DNA of 64,000 nucleotides from Favolaschia claudopus. Lineage: Eukaryota > Basidiomycota > Agaricomycetes > Agaricales > Mycenaceae. This document shows, piece after piece, positions 15,067 to 28,700 of the stretch (position 1 is its first letter; each line of letters begins with the position of its first letter). The translations under genes were made by a program, and so were the position numbers. Location of the stretch: the NCBI GenBank assembly GCA_037176885.1, contig JAWWNJ010000062.1, positions 930,001 through 994,000 of the forward strand, given 5' to 3'. Below the pieces are notes generated by a model. That model was given only the letters and a program-made list of their open reading frames with translations, was not told the DNA's origin and did no database searches.

Positions 15067-15703
15067 GGTGGGGTGAAGTTGCAAAATGGAGCATCATCGA
15101 TTCCTTCAGTTTTATTCTGGTCCGTCGACGTCGTCAGCTGATAGCCACGTCTACAAGCCCGACGCGTCGAAGAGACATTTTCAGCAGAGCGGGCCGGGAG
15201 CGGGAGGGAATAATCGTGGGAAAGCAGCTGTCCGAGTCGGCAACGCGTTTCGCTTGTCTTCAACGTTCAACAGTCTTCAAGTTGCTCGTCCACCTGCTGC
15301 TTCGTGAAATACCCTGTTCAACAGCCTTTTTTTCTTTCCAAGTCCGCCAAATTCGCGCATGCAAATGTCTTAGAAGATAACCGAACTGCCCATGTCTCCC
15401 TCGTACTCTTCGGAAGTCTTTCCCTCTCTTTTCTAGTCTCATTGCTTCTCGGTCTCTTCGGTATGCTTTTTGCGAATGCAAGACACAAAAGAACGCTCTG
15501 GACTGCGTCTCGAACGATCAATTGCAGCTGAGACAGTCAAGCTAGTCAAGTCTCACTCCAAGACACGAAAAAAAATGTCTCGATCCCTATTGCGCTTTTG
15601 GTATAAATTCGCCCACCTCTCTCTGAAATCTCTCCAATTCGCTACTCAACTCGCATTCGCAAACACACCCATCTTCTCTACCCACATCTGAAATCACTAC
15701 AAC
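15067..15703. other. Divergent promoter region, esterase (-) and membrane protein (+)
   Basis: About 640 bp. Frames present here do not show signal peptides, domains or splice patterns. A TATA-like site near 15602 serves the plus-strand gene. Confidence 0.4.
15602..15608 (+). promoter_or_regulatory. TATA box candidate
   Basis: TATAAAT lies about 100 bp upstream of the ATG at 15704 and is followed by C/T-rich sequence and an AACATGG start context. Confidence 0.45.
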
Positions 15704-16512
15704 ATGGCTCCTGCTCCTTATACGTCGCCCACCCCCGACCCTTTTGCCTGGGACCCTTTCCCCATGCCTACCTTCCTCGTGACACCATCGCCTGCTGCTC
15801 AACCTACCTCGTCGAACTGGGTGGACCCTCTCATTGCGAGCGCACCTGCTCCCCCAATGATGCCAGTCTGGGTCATCGTCCTAATGGCGGTCTCCCTTTT
15901 CTTGGGCTTCGTGTTCCTGAGCTACTATGGCATCAAGTCCGGGAAGGTGTGGAGTGCTAAATTTAAAATGCATAAAGCTGTATGTCCTTACTATTCTCTG
16001 CTGATATCCATTAGCTTATGTTCCAGGGTAATCAGGAAACTAAGGAGAAACTCAGTTTCTCGCAGTCAGTCGAGAAAATTGTCATTGGCGAGGTGACTAC
16101 ACCTATCAAACCACCTGCTCCTGCCTACACCGGAACGACGCCCGTAAGCATTTCCCGTTCCTCTATCTCTCCGAACTGTACGCTGAACGCGACTTAGGCG
16201 AAACAGTCGTCCCTCCGGAGTGCTTGGACCAAGGCTGGGCCTCCTAGGAAGCCTCCCGTCCTGCTAGAGAATAAAACAAGCTCCCCACCGGTTTACCTCA
16301 CCCTGCCGCCTCAAAGTAGGGCTGAGCGGGGCGTGAACCGTCTCCATGCCTCTATTACGCATGCAAACACCCTGCACAATCAGCGCAAGGCCGACAATAT
16401 TTCGCACAAGCCTTATATGACGCCGTCGAAGTCGCCCGCGTCGGATGCGAACTCAATCCTTGCGCCTAAGAGCCAGGTTCCTTTTATCAACCGTCCGGTT
16501 CGTCGCCCGTAA
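15704..16512 (+). CDS. Single-pass membrane protein, Pro/Ser-rich, unknown function
   Basis: Three exons (15704-15979, 16027-16143, 16198-16512) give 235 aa. The N-terminal 60 residues are rich in Pro, Ala and Thr and have no typical cleaved signal. One transmembrane helix follows (VWVIVLMAVSLFLGFVFLSYYG, about residues 61-82). The rest is basic and Ser/Pro-rich, ending NRPVRRP. I do not recognise a family. The layout (short outside part, one helix, disordered basic tail) fits a type III or type I anchored adaptor, but that is inference. Confidence 0.72.
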
Positions 16513-17036
16513 GGGCCGGGTTTCTTGGGTCGGCGCGGGAACTTGAGGTATATTCTCTCTGTGCCATCCTCACATTCATGTTCTTACGCTACTTCCAGAA
16601 AGAGCTCTGCGCTTGAAGTGATAGCGCGGCGGGATTGTCGACAAGCGCAAACCCATTTCGAGATATCCTGTATCTCGAGGATGGACGCGCCGCGCCATGG
16701 CACGCAGCCATCACCATGCCACTGTACCAGGTATTCAGAGGAGAAATATCAAGTAGACATTCTGCCTGATTGCATGTCCGAAGCGGCTTGCGGCCCTTTA
16801 GCTACCTAGCTATAATAAAATCTGGGCACGCCTGCTTGCAATTGAACTAGACTTTGTCGCGTTCAACCTTTACAACTCGAAATCGAGCGACGAGGTCACG
16901 GTGTGAACGCGTGAACAACGTGTGAACATCAAACAATCCACACAGAGCTGTCACGAGGTGACTCCCGACCCCTATCGACAAACCAAAACTTCGAGTCACT
17001 CGCGACCACAACCCACTCACACATGTGTACACACAC
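16513..17036. other. Intergenic region
   Basis: About 520 bp between two plus-strand genes. No exon with convincing coding character was seen. Confidence 0.4.
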
Positions 17037-17739
17037 ATGGCGCACCAGAGTATTTTCGATCCTATTCCGATTCCCCCAGAGTAAGTACTTAGATTGTAGT
17101 CTTCCGTAACTAATCCAGGTGCCATCAGTTTTCTCGTAGATTGCCAGGACATTCCTGAACCACCATCCATTCCTCCGCCACCACACCGCCTTTTATATTG
17201 CTACATGCTTACTCCCGACAACTTTGAGCCGGGGCCAGTCACCATCACGTTCCCAGACGGGAGTACCACCCGTTCGAAAGAACTCGCGAACGGCAATGAG
17301 GCGAGGGATAGGTTCTCCACAGCTTTGTATGCACTGGATTTTCCTCCTGCGTTTGATTTGATGGCTGGCTTCCCTCTCGCCCCACCAATGGCATGTCTGG
17401 CTGTTGCTGACCGCGACAAGGGCGTCCGGTCGTATTTCAATGGTCAAATGCTGCCATCTGCGGCGAAACTGCGTGAATTGGAGGAGCTGGTGAAAATCAA
17501 GAGCGGTCCACAATGGGTCAGCGATGAAGTGTGGTATGCTGAGGTCTGGATTTTTTTCACGTGTTTCCTATCTATCTTGCCCAATAACCGCGTAGGTATA
17601 TCGTGCCAGGAGAGATGCTTGGATGCACGAGCTTCCCCCTCGGCCTCTTTTTGGCGTGAGGAACGCCATTGAGTTGGAACAGCCAGCGAAATGTACAGAC
17701 GGATCGACATCAGAGATAATAGTGCTGCAGAGTCATTGA
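17037..17739 (+). CDS. Conserved-looking small protein, unknown function
   Basis: Three exons (17037-17080, 17129-17543, 17596-17739) give 200 aa with continuous phase. There are no signal peptide, transmembrane helix or known domain. The N-terminus is Pro-rich (PIPIPP, PPSIPPPPH). The middle has short beta-like hydrophobic stretches, and the C-terminus has an Arg-rich helix followed by MHELPPRPLFG. I could not identify the family. The second donor (GTCTGG) is not ideal. The gene runs towards the MRP transporter on the other strand. Confidence 0.65.
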
Positions 17740-18058
17740 CTCAAACTAGAGATCGGGCAGTAGTACAGCCAAGAGTCTTATTCGAGGGCGAATTTCTACC
17801 TTTACTCCGCCGCAACAAAAACCCACCGTGGAGCTTCCATAACGCTCGTTAACACCCTCATAATCGGCGCCACGCAGCCAGGATGCCGCTACCAAGGACA
17901 TGACGGCCGAGTTTTACTTGCGAACTTGAATAGGGTGAGCCTCTTTCAAACGAAAGGTGAAACCTTGCCGTCGTACGGGATAGGCCCATTACAACGTAGC
18001 GTAAGGTATGTAAAGAACCGTCAAGCCATTCTAAACGGCGACTGAGAAATTTGAAACA
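17740..18058. other. Convergent 3' intergenic region
   Basis: About 320 bp between two stop codons. I see nothing but presumed 3' untranslated sequence. Confidence 0.5.
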
Positions 18059-21000
18059 CTATGAAGCCTGTGCCATTTGATATAATAACTCTTTGTCCCC
18101 GGACTCATCCACCAATGCACGAAGCATGCCCTGTTCGTTTTTGAGTAACACCTTCGGGCTGTCGAACTCCACCTGAGCAAAGTATCAGTATCGCGCCGAG
18201 CCTCGTTCAAGTCAACACCCACGATTCGACCGGCATCAAGAACCATCTACGGACTGTAAGTTATGAGCAGACGAATTCAAGACAGGCTTACAATTTTATC
18301 GGCGTCTAGAACACTTTGCAGTCGATGGGCCACGATGAGGCAGGTGGTATCGCGCGGCAGCTCGGTGCGCAGGGACGCTTGAATGACCGCATCCGTCTTG
18401 TAATCTGTGAGACCCAGATGAGGCATCGAAGGGAAACAAGGAGGCGACAACATACCTATGGCGGATGTGGCTGGCGCAGAATGAGTTGAAGAGGGTTTTG
18501 AGCACAGCTGAACAACTTACCCTCATCCAAAATCAACACTTTGCTTCTACGGACAATCGCGCGAGCTTCACAAGCAATGAGTTGGACCGTCATCATAATT
18601 TGGAATCGGCTTACCGAGCGCAATGATCTGGCGTTGGCCAACAGAAAGATTACTTCCACCCGCGGCGATTTCACTGTCTAGAGTAAGTTTCCCTTCCTCC
18701 ATATCATCCTGAAGCGCAGAGAGGCCAGCAGACCGAAGCGCGTCGATCAAGAAAGCATCATCCATTTCGCCGAGAGTGTCGAGATTGGAACGCAAGGAAC
18801 CCGCCACAAGTTCAGGCTACAGAGTCAGGCAAATCAGGCAAAAGTCAGGAATATGCTACAAGCGCAGTTCTCGCCCACTCACAACTTGCGGTATAATGGT
18901 AACATTCCGTCGGAGCACGTCGAGGTTGATGGATGAGGTTGGGATGCCGTCGTAGTAGATAGTTCCTTCCGTGTATATGCACCGTAGAAGCGCCAATGTT
19001 AGAGAGCTCTGTCATCAAGACACATCAGAGTTGGCAAAATAGCTGTTTGGAAAGAACTCACTTTCCCGGACCCTGTTCGTCCCACTGCGTATGTACGGCC
19101 AAGATCAGACATCATCGCTATGGCAACTTGAGTGATCTCAACCCACCAATTCCTACACGTTCTCCGGATTTGATGCTGAAAGAGATATTGCGGAGAACTT
19201 GGGGACCATCGGGTGAATATCTGGCTGAGAGATTCTCAACAGTGATGTCTCCGCTTGCAGGCCAATATGCAGGGGGAACGCCGTCAGAACGAGCCTTTGG
19301 TTCTTGTTCAATTTCAATGTACTGTTTCACCCGCTCAAGGCTGGCCACTCGTGTCAGCGGTCACAGAAGGCAATGAGATGCAAATGGCTTGCCTGTTGCT
19401 TTGAACTTCAAATCGATTCCACATGTGAACGAAAGTCATGATGGTGCTCGTGAATCCAAGGGCCTGTAAAATTTTGTGTACGAGATGTTGCGCCGTTTGC
19501 ATTTAGAGCTTACTGTGGTCAAAGTGAAACCAATATTCGAGGCACGTTGGTTTTGCAGATACACAAGATAGTAGGCCAAAGACGTCGTCTGAAATATTCA
19601 ACACAGTTGTCAAAGATGATAAAGGGCGACTTACAAAGATGGCGCTGAGCAATCCTTTTCAAAAAAAGTAAGTGTCATGCCAGGTGAATCTCAGCATCAC
19701 GAAAGCAAACCTATTCGAACAGTTACCCATCGATTTAGGTTTGCGAATGTTCGTGAAGCTCTATAGAGTCGTTGAGGTGGCCTATAGCCAGTGTAGAAGT
19801 ACGAGGACATGCCTGGTGAGCCTGTTGATTCGGTCAATAGATATTTGAATCAACGTATTCTGAGCGCCATATGCTCGGACAGAAGCTGTTTCAATCTTAG
19901 TTTGGGCATTCAATGATGCGGAAAAGACTGACAGAGACCACCAATGGCAGCACCGATACTTGAAGAAGCAATCAGCGTATGAATGTGGTCGTTAAATACC
20001 GACGTACTGTGCAAGAACCGGACTTTTTGCATTGCTCTGCTCGCGTTTAACACTCAGCTGTGATGCCATATATATACGACCACATGCTATTCCGGCAATG
20101 CCGACCAATACGCCAGGAATGAAGAACACAGGAGCAAATATGACGATCGCGAAAAGTCGGATCCACAACGACAGCGCGCAGCCTGCGACACGATAAATCA
20201 GTTTCCGTTTGAAAACAACTTGATGAAAAAATGCACCAAGGAAGTCTAAGAAACATTCTGAAAGGGAGTCGTCGATGGCGTCTACATCTGCCGTAAATCT
20301 GGCAATGATGCGGGAAACTGGAGTGACATCAAGCCATCGGAATGTAGTCCCAACAATGGAAGCGAGCAGTTGTTTGTGTAGAACTTTCGACGCATTAAAC
20401 GAACCCAGCGCAAAATATGCGTAAGAAGCACAGTTGATGACTATATTAATCGTCACCAGAAGAGCTGTTCGAGGGTGAGGGCCGAAAAGATAATCTTGAC
20501 ATCTATCACTCACAAAAACCGCCCAGGTATCTATAAAAGTCATGAAATTCACAGTTATAATGATTAACGATAACAACGTACTTGAGCACCGGAACCGTGA
20601 ATCCTTGCCCGTACTGGCTGTGGTGGGAGGTCAACCGCAAACCCGGTGAGCAACCAATACCCTATGAGACGTACCCAGCCCAGTAAGCCATATACCAAGT
20701 TTCAAAGCGCTCTAGGGAAGAGGTGAAGATCATAGTGGCAATGAGTCCGGTGTAGAAGAGCAAGATGTTGCCAGAAGCGTGTGCCGAGAAAAACATGCTG
20801 AGAGCATCCCAGCTGACATGGCCAATTTCTATTTCCTCCGCCACTATCAATTTTCCGTCTGGTTTCTTAGGTTCGTCAGCCGAAGTATCAGGCTTGAGCT
20901 CTTCGATGGCAGTTTCGATAACCCCAGCTTCTTCGTTGATCTCTTTGGTCAACACCTCATCTTTGGCTAGGGCGTCCGAAATGGAGTCTCGGCCATGAAC

Positions 21001-24000
21001 ACGGCCATCCAAGCCAACGGAAACCACAAAATCCGCCAGCTTGCTGGTTAGTGCTAAGTTGTGGGTTACGAGTATGACCGTTCGTCCTTGGAGTAAATCT
21101 CCAGCCAAACATTTCCTAATGCAAGATATCGTCATGCAAGTGTGGCAGCAGATGTCCCTTGTTCACGCACTCTACAATCCATTTCGCGGTATGGACATCA
21201 AGAGCAGCTAGGATGTCATCCAAAATCAGCACTCGTGTGTCCGCATAGACGGCGCGAGCGAGCGTGACACGCGCTTTTTGTCCACCGCTGGCGATAGAGT
21301 CAGTGTGGACAACTTGATTGGTCGGTATAAAGTGTACCTTAGTGTCAAACCCTGCCGCACAAACGAATTGTCAACGTACAATCGGAGGTTGAACGCATGT
21401 CGAACAACCTACCCGTTCCCCAACTTCGCACTCGTCGCCACCATCGAATAGCTCCAAGTCACGCTCAAGGCAGCATTGATGAAGAACCTTCTTGTAGCGC
21501 TGCTCGTTCAATGGTGCGTTGAAGAGAATATTGTTTTTGATCGTGTCGTTGAGAACCCAGCTTTCCTGTGAGGCAAAGGAGACGCCTTGTGCCCGCGGTA
21601 GATTGTACCAGGACGCCGGCGACGACGGAATCATATGCATCTCCCCTGAGTGCTTTGCATTGAGATTGAGAGAGCATGGCGATGAACAATCACACACCGA
21701 GCAAAGCCATTAAAAGCGAGGTTTTCCCCTGACATTCTGAGAATTAGAGGATGAATCAAGAAACGGAACCTGCTTACGGAGCCCGTGGGACCAACAATTA
21801 GATTGAATCCTTGTTTGAAGAAAAGTTCTCCCTCGATTTTCAGAACAAATTTACGGCTGGATGGCGTGAGGCTGCCGTCCGAATGGTCGTCGTTGGACCA
21901 CGTAAACATTGCGTCCCGGAAACCAATGAGGTCGGAAGTGGATGCGTCGGTATCAGTATTCTCCTCAGCGCTGAACGCATCCAGAAGCTCTGTATTCCGG
22001 AGAAAATTATTGAGACGATCCAACTGTGCAGCACGCCAACGTTGTCAGTGACAGTCGGGTCATCCAAACCCATGATGCCTACCGAGACTTTGCCCTTGAC
22101 CGTGAGGGAAACGGAATACATCGTGAACCAAATTTGGGCTCGTAAAACATCGAAGACCGCCATAGAAGAGAACACTTTGGCAGGCGACAGATCTTCCTTC
22201 ATGATGAGAGTCTGGCGTGGCAATTTAAAGGGTCAGTTGGAATACATCGATGCGTACAACTTACACTGAGTGGAGATATATTTATTTAAGATGAAAATAA
22301 CTTGAAAAGCAATTATTGTGACTGGAAAACTCACTATGTTGCTGGACAAGAAGGTGAGCGGAGCTGTCAAGAAATAAAAACTCAGCTGGAACACCCACCA
22401 TAAGTTACCAACATTGTGACTGTCGGGAGAAGCGAACTACACAAGATGAGTTGTGAAATTTCACAAGGAAGAAGCCAAAACTCACTTCGCAATCATACTG
22501 GCGGTATAGGCTATTTTCCGCCACCAGATCCAGTTCAGTTCCTCTTGTCGCTTCACTTCTATTCTATCCTGAACTTGCTTCTCCCACCCAAACATCCTGA
22601 TGAGTTGTTGTTAGACATTGAAAATGAATACTAGGTGTATATACTTGATCATTCGCAGAACGCTCATGGCTGTAAAGCTGTGAGATTCATGATGAGTTCG
22701 CTGCAGAAAAATATGTACTCTCGGAAACTGCCTGCACCCTCGCCTCGGTGCTGTCGAGCGCCTTCCTTTGGATAGCTGAAGCTCACTGTGTGAGTGGACA
22801 AAGAGAGCAAGACACGAGTGCTCACTTGACTGCATATTGGCAAGGTAGCCTGGTAAAGGCGAAAGTGCCAACATCGCGCTGTTGGGAGTTGATGAGAGCG
22901 TGCTCTGACCTTCATTGAAGATATATTACGAACCCCATACCCAGGAAAGCGCTGAAGGAGGCGGTCAGATACATGATGAAGACGAGATAAACACGCTCAC
23001 CTCCAGCCAAGCACTCGATATAGAAAGACAACCGAACCAATGATCTGGACCGGAACGAGAACAAACAAGAATAAAACGTTTCGGAGCTCAGCAATGTTGG
23101 CAAGATCGACTGTGACTAGAGTATTGATCTTGCCGGCCATATTCGCGCTTGCTTTCTCCGCAGAAGGTGTGTCGGGCGTATCGGATGCAGCCTCTCCTTT
23201 GCCGGAAGGTGCTGTCTCTGCCTTGACTCGAATACGGAGCGCATGTTCGAATACGAGTTGCATTACGAGAGCCGACGATTGTGTCATCATGCGTGTCTGG
23301 AAATGCCTTGAATTTAGAACGAGAAACGAGAGCTACGGGTACATACCGCGACGAACATATCCCATTGAAACGCGATTGAGGACGTCAAGGGACCGATTAA
23401 TAACAAGAGCACCCAGAACCAAGGCTTCATGAATGTTTCGTTGTCGGGGTCCTCGAGATAGCTGGCAAACAAGTCAGGGGTCAACTTCCTCGAGTCTGCG
23501 ACTTAATGAAAGCACATTACCTGAGCACTCTGTTGATAGCGAGCGGAGAAACAAAGTTGCAGAGCCCTTCTATAGTCAACAAGACAGTCATGGTTAAGAA
23601 TTCCCAACGGAATATCCACAGGAACCCGAAAGCTACGTGACGGTTTTTAGAAGAGAGGAAGGGGTCCAGGTGCTGCATTTTCACCGTCAGTCATGGTCGA
23701 ATTCGGAATTCAAATGTGCGCACCGAAAAATGCTTCGCCTTGAGATGCCGCGCTTCGTCGTAGTCACACAGTGGAGGAAGCTGGTCGAAGCTGAGGTGTG
23801 GGATGCGATAGGCAAGGCTGATAATAGGATCCAAAAAGAAATAGAGCGCGGTGGAGAAAATCGACGCAGTCTGTTCGGCATTGGCTACCGCCATCGGTTT
23901 CTGAATCCCACAATTAATTACATGATGTTCGGGTGTTTATAGCTGAGAGATTGTCGCAAGTACCTTGAGATCAACGGGACGGTATTGCCGTGGAATGGAA

Positions 24001-24706
24001 ATGGGTATCAAGACCGCGACTCCAATGAGTATACCAATTTTGGGCCAAAGAAGCTGTCCTTCCCAAAGGTCCAGAGGGACAAGCGGGTTCGTCACCATCG
24101 GGAATATATCGCGATAGAAGTAAACAGCGAATGTCGTGAACAAGACAACATTGAGGTGCTTGACGGCGAGGCGGCGCCATTTAAGAGGAGAAATGAGCGA
24201 CAAAATGGCTAGGCATGCCGAATAAAACTTGAATAAAGTACATAATTAAATCAGGATCAGGAATATAAGCTTCGGAAAAAATTTGGACGCACAAAAACAC
24301 CACACAAGGTGAGCTGCGAAAACTTGTGGATGTCCAGAACCTCTTCCGGGCCATCCATCACAGCCGCGGCAGCGGAAATTCCGACCAAGACGAGGCAGCC
24401 TATCAACCTTGCGACATTGAACGCCAATATTCTTCTGCCCCCCAGTTGCTGGATATGATCATCGAGAGTGAGGAACTCAGAAGCACGGTTCAACGACTCG
24501 TTTTCCGATTCGGATGGTGGACTCTTTGAAAGAGATTCACGGTATTGCCTTCCGAGTCGAGATTCCCAAAAGACGATTAGAACTAGATTGAGTAGAGAAG
24601 CTAGTGCAGCGTAGAACGGAAGAATGAGAGTGTTGTTGATCCAAGCACTTCTAAGATGACATCAGGAACAGGAATAGAGCACCGCGGCGCCGACTTGCCT
24701 GGCCAT
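18059..24706 (-). CDS. ABC transporter, subfamily C (MRP type), extremely intron-rich
   Basis: My model has about 39 exons in 6.65 kb and roughly 1500 aa, the usual MRP length. From the start: a TMD0-like region, TMD1, then NBD1 with GPTGSGKTSLL, LSGGQKARVTLARA and a Walker B ending DD (LILDDILAALD). The second Asp replaces the catalytic Glu, as is normal for MRP NBD1. TMD2 and NBD2 follow, with GRTGSGKSSL, LSVGQRQ and LILDEATSAID. Several exons are tiny: 8 nt (24699-24706), 14 nt (21338-21351), 15 nt (18456-18470), 17 nt (20514-20530), 20 nt twice, 23 and 24 nt. Introns 24651-24698, 19761-19812 and 19341-19392 begin GC. Two places do not resolve cleanly: 22212-22398 and the junction 22878/22930. 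The start is uncertain; the 8-nt first exon may be longer or preceded by others. The family exports conjugated or amphipathic compounds, often at the vacuole; the substrate is unknown. Confidence 0.9.
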
Positions 24707-25763
24707 TAGAGGGAAGGAAATGGATGCGCTTTAACGCGCTATGGGAGAGGAATGCGTATTGAGCGTTCCAATATGTAACGATTTAAATGCCCTATCTATA
24801 GTGGATAGATCATCAGGGAAACACTTCGTCCGACATCGGTTGTTCAGGCGCTTGTGGAAAGAGATAGAGTTGTGCTGTGTGGATTTCCTTGCATGATTGC
24901 GGAATTCAACAGCCATGGTTGTGAGGAGGAAATGGACCAATGCTGCGAATCCAGCGTCGATCATCGTGGGTGGAATCTGAATCGAGCTTATTCTACTATT
25001 TTATTCCAACTATCATACTTGCAACAGGGACAGTTGTGCAGGTCGCGCATGCAAAAGATTCAAAGCCTACCAACGACCCACAACGAATAAGTATGTAGAA
25101 AACTATCGGTCTCTATCAGCTCTTGTCCTCCGAGCTCGGCACCCGTCCAGAGAAGGTACGTTCGGCAAATCTCCACAGCTTCGGTGCTGTAGGCTGCAAA
25201 TGTGACGTCCATTGTACAAGACAGGGTCAGCCAGTGCAGATTTGCAAGGAACCAACTAGATTTGTACGGCTGTGCCGTGCAAGCTGTTCTTCATCGAGAA
25301 AACGAGAGTCTTCGATATTAGTAGCATAGCGCAAGTGCACTCCTATTCACAGTCTTTTTCGAGTTGCACCGCTTGGACTTGCGCCAAGTATGTATATGTA
25401 TAACATATACCCGGCTCTCGACATAGCGTGGATTCACTTTTTTGCTGCAAAGTTGATAACATGCGGGACTTGACCGACAGTAGTAGTTGCATTGACCACC
25501 TTGTTGGAAGCAGAGTACATGCTTGCGACTGGAGGTCGACCAAAGCAGACAGGGAGCTCAAGACAGAATCCAGTAGTCCATTAGGTTAGGGAAGGAAGAT
25601 GCTGAGGAGAAGCAAAAAGAAAGAAAAGTGTGGCTGTGTTCTGAGTCGGACAGCGTCGGCCGAAGCGGTAATTACGACTTTACCCCAAGCCTCGTTGTAG
25701 AGTCAATAGACGCCGCCTTATCTTGCCTTCCTCAGCAACTCCTCAGGCTCAGTGCCACTGGAA
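24707..25763. other. Divergent promoter region, MRP gene (-) and ATG11 (+)
   Basis: About 1.06 kb. Part of it may hold undetected 5' exons of the MRP gene, because its N-terminus is short. Frames such as the one at 24731-24964 on the minus strand have no recognisable domain, and I do not call them. Confidence 0.4.
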
Positions 25764-28700
25764 ATGCTGCAAATCTGCAGAGCTGAGGATGGCCAAGTTT
25801 TCCAGGTACTTGATCCCCACCGTCGTTAACGGACCTAGGCATCTCATGGCTTGTTTTCACCTAGGTAAATGCGGGTGCACGAGACATAGAACGGTATGTA
25901 CGCAACTTACAGTAAACAAGCCACTCGAGCTCACACTGGCTTAGAATTGGAAGCTTAGAGCTCTTTCTGCATCAAGAAACCGGCATTGACCAAGACGCTG
26001 CACTCGCATATCTACCGGACGGTCGCAGGCTAACTAACAGCAATATCCGCGACTTGAACGGTTCCCAAACTCAGGTCTATTCTGGACGCGTGAAATTGAC
26101 CATGCATGTCTCACGTTTTGCTTCAGGCCATCTATGTATTCAACAAGTACTACCTCGACATACCATTGGAAGACGTTCTACGCGAATTACGCGTAGAGAC
26201 TCCATTACAACCACCAATAGAAGGTGCGCTGTGTCCTAGTGAAGCTTGATTCTCTCTGAGCCTCCTTGTCTTTAGATGACATTGCTGCTACCCCACCATT
26301 CCGGCCTTCCCAACTGGGGACGTCGTACCTGCGAACCGCCCATAATCACAAGGAGCACGTCATCCACATTCTAGCAACCCTCCATTCCCAGCACGACGCC
26401 CTTCGAGTCGCGCTAGCTGGCTTAGACAAGCACGTTCTAGCCATTGTCGGAACATTTGACGGTGTCGCTATCAACTGCCGTCGAGACCTCGAGAAACAAG
26501 CTGCATTACTTGGTGGATTGGAAGCCGATTTGGATATCATCAGCAGGGTTCGTATTCACACTGAGTTCGTGTCGCCCGCCGTGCGTAAGGCGATTGAGTC
26601 TGGAGAGACACAACGGACGCTGGGTGACTATGTGTCCAATGTCAAGATGAAGCAGGTGGCTGACACTTGTGCGCGGACGCATGGTACGCATATTCAAACT
26701 TAGCTCGTGTACTACGAATCTTGATCAGCTTTCAGAGGACCTGCGGGCACGGTTCGTTCAGACGGAGAGAGCCGTCACTCACCTACAGCAAGGAACTGAC
26801 GCAGTGCGGTCGACGATTGTCGAGACGAGGTGCGTCTTGCTCGGTGTCCGATAAATATATCTGACTTTCTCCAGTCTGTTGGATGATGGCGAGTCATCCT
26901 CGAGGCGAGCGCAAGAGATTTATGATAAAATCTCGCAGGCAGCTGCACTCCTTGAAGGTGACGTTGTGTTTGTACAGCATTATGCTCAAAGCTCAACCCT
27001 TTGTAGGCCATGTGCCGGATCCTGATGGCGTCTTGCAAGGTCAGTATTTTTACCACGCTCTTCCCCAATTTGTGTCAACTTGATTTACAGAGCTACGCCA
27101 GCATGACTTCGCGCTGCGGCAAGAGCTGCAATACATCGTCAACGTTAAGGTAGGTTCCGGTCCATCGCCCATAGCGACGCGTTTCATTCACGTTTACAGC
27201 ACAGAACGCCTACACACAACAAAGTATCGGAGCATTGCGAAGTATCAGTGTCCTTAACAATGACATGATTCAAATTCCCCCCACACTAGCAAATTTGTCG
27301 GCGAGCTTCCGTGGCAAGAACAGCTTCTCCCATATCTCACGGCTACACAGTATGTTGTATGCTTATGGTGCCACCGTCATCGAAATCGTCCGGCGAAAGG
27401 AGTTTTGTATGCCCTCCCCCTTCTTACGCTGTCCCTGCTGACGTGATTCTTAGCCCGGTTTTTCTATCAGCGGGCACAGAGCATCCTGGAAGTGATGGCT
27501 AAACTTTCGTGCGTCTGATCATTGGCGGATGCATATATGACCAACTGTCTTGCAGTGCCAGTGAACGCAAACGACGGCAAGTGCACAGGTCAGAAGTCCA
27601 CGGGCAATTACCCTTCGAAACTCGAGGCATGGATGACCCCGTTCCGACGATCGACTTTTCGCCATCTACCCACTTGGATGCCGCATATTCCCTTGAACGG
27701 GAGGACGTTGATGGTAGCTGTCTCGCCATGCGTCCCACTGTTGCTCATGGCTCTTTCAGGGTTGCTTCACGTATTAGATGATCTCGAGAACGCCTCTCGT
27801 ACCTCGAACGATCTCGTCGCCCTGGCCGCTGTACGGGAGTGCCGCGCCGCCTTGGACAAGCTCGTAGTGAAGATGGATAGTCTCGAGTCCGGATTCGATC
27901 GCATTGCGGAACGATCATGTAGGTGCTCCCAGATTTTCCTCACGAGAACGTTTCTCATTCTTGTAGTATTATCTGCTTCACGACTCTCCTCATCCCGGCG
28001 GCGTAGTAAGTCTCGACCAACTGCAGTGCTTGCATGCCACTAATTTGTGTTAAGCGTACGAGGCGGACGAGCAAGCGTTTCATGACCTCACCGAGCAGCT
28101 CCGTGAAGCGCAAGACTCAAAGGCACAGCAGGAAGCGCTGCATCAGGAAGACCGATATGCTCTGCAAACGGAGATCTACCGTCTACAGGCGGGCATTCGC
28201 GAGGCAGACGCCGGCGCAGTGGCGGAGCGTGAGAAAGTGGAACGGCTGCACTTTGAGCTGGAAGAGGCGCGATCGCAGTTGGAGAGTGAGTTGAGTGGCC
28301 GGAGGATTCTCGAAGAGCGGAATGCGCGGTTGGCGGGTGAGCTTGACAGTCGCCGGGTCGAACTTGCCGGTGCACTTTCAGACGTATCCGAGCAAACCCG
28401 GGTCGCCGACGGGCTGCGGCAGGATTTGGCGCAGGTGCAAACTGACTTTGAGGAAGTGAAAGAGCTTGAGGCACGGAACTCTGAGAAGGTTGCCAATCTA
28501 CTGGAGGAGCAGGCGGGTCAGCTGCGTGTTCTTGAGGAGGCGCGGTCGCGGGGAGAGAATCTCGAGGAGCAGATCCAGGCTGCTCGAGCGGAGAGCGAGA
28601 AGGTAGATCGAGCTCTGAAGGACGCAAGCCGTGAAAAGGACAGGCTTTTGCGTGCGCAGGCAACGGAGCACGAGCGCGTCATCCGCGACCATATTGCTGA

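Noticed and set aside
5277..24706. Idea of a secondary-metabolite cluster around the two ABC transporters
   Set aside because: No core synthase (PKS, NRPS, terpene cyclase) is present and the genes between them are unrelated. The P450 is about 18 kb away.
28088..28663. Minus-strand 191-codon frame, Pro/Ala-rich
   Set aside because: Antisense shadow of the Atg11 coiled-coil exon, with no splice or domain support.
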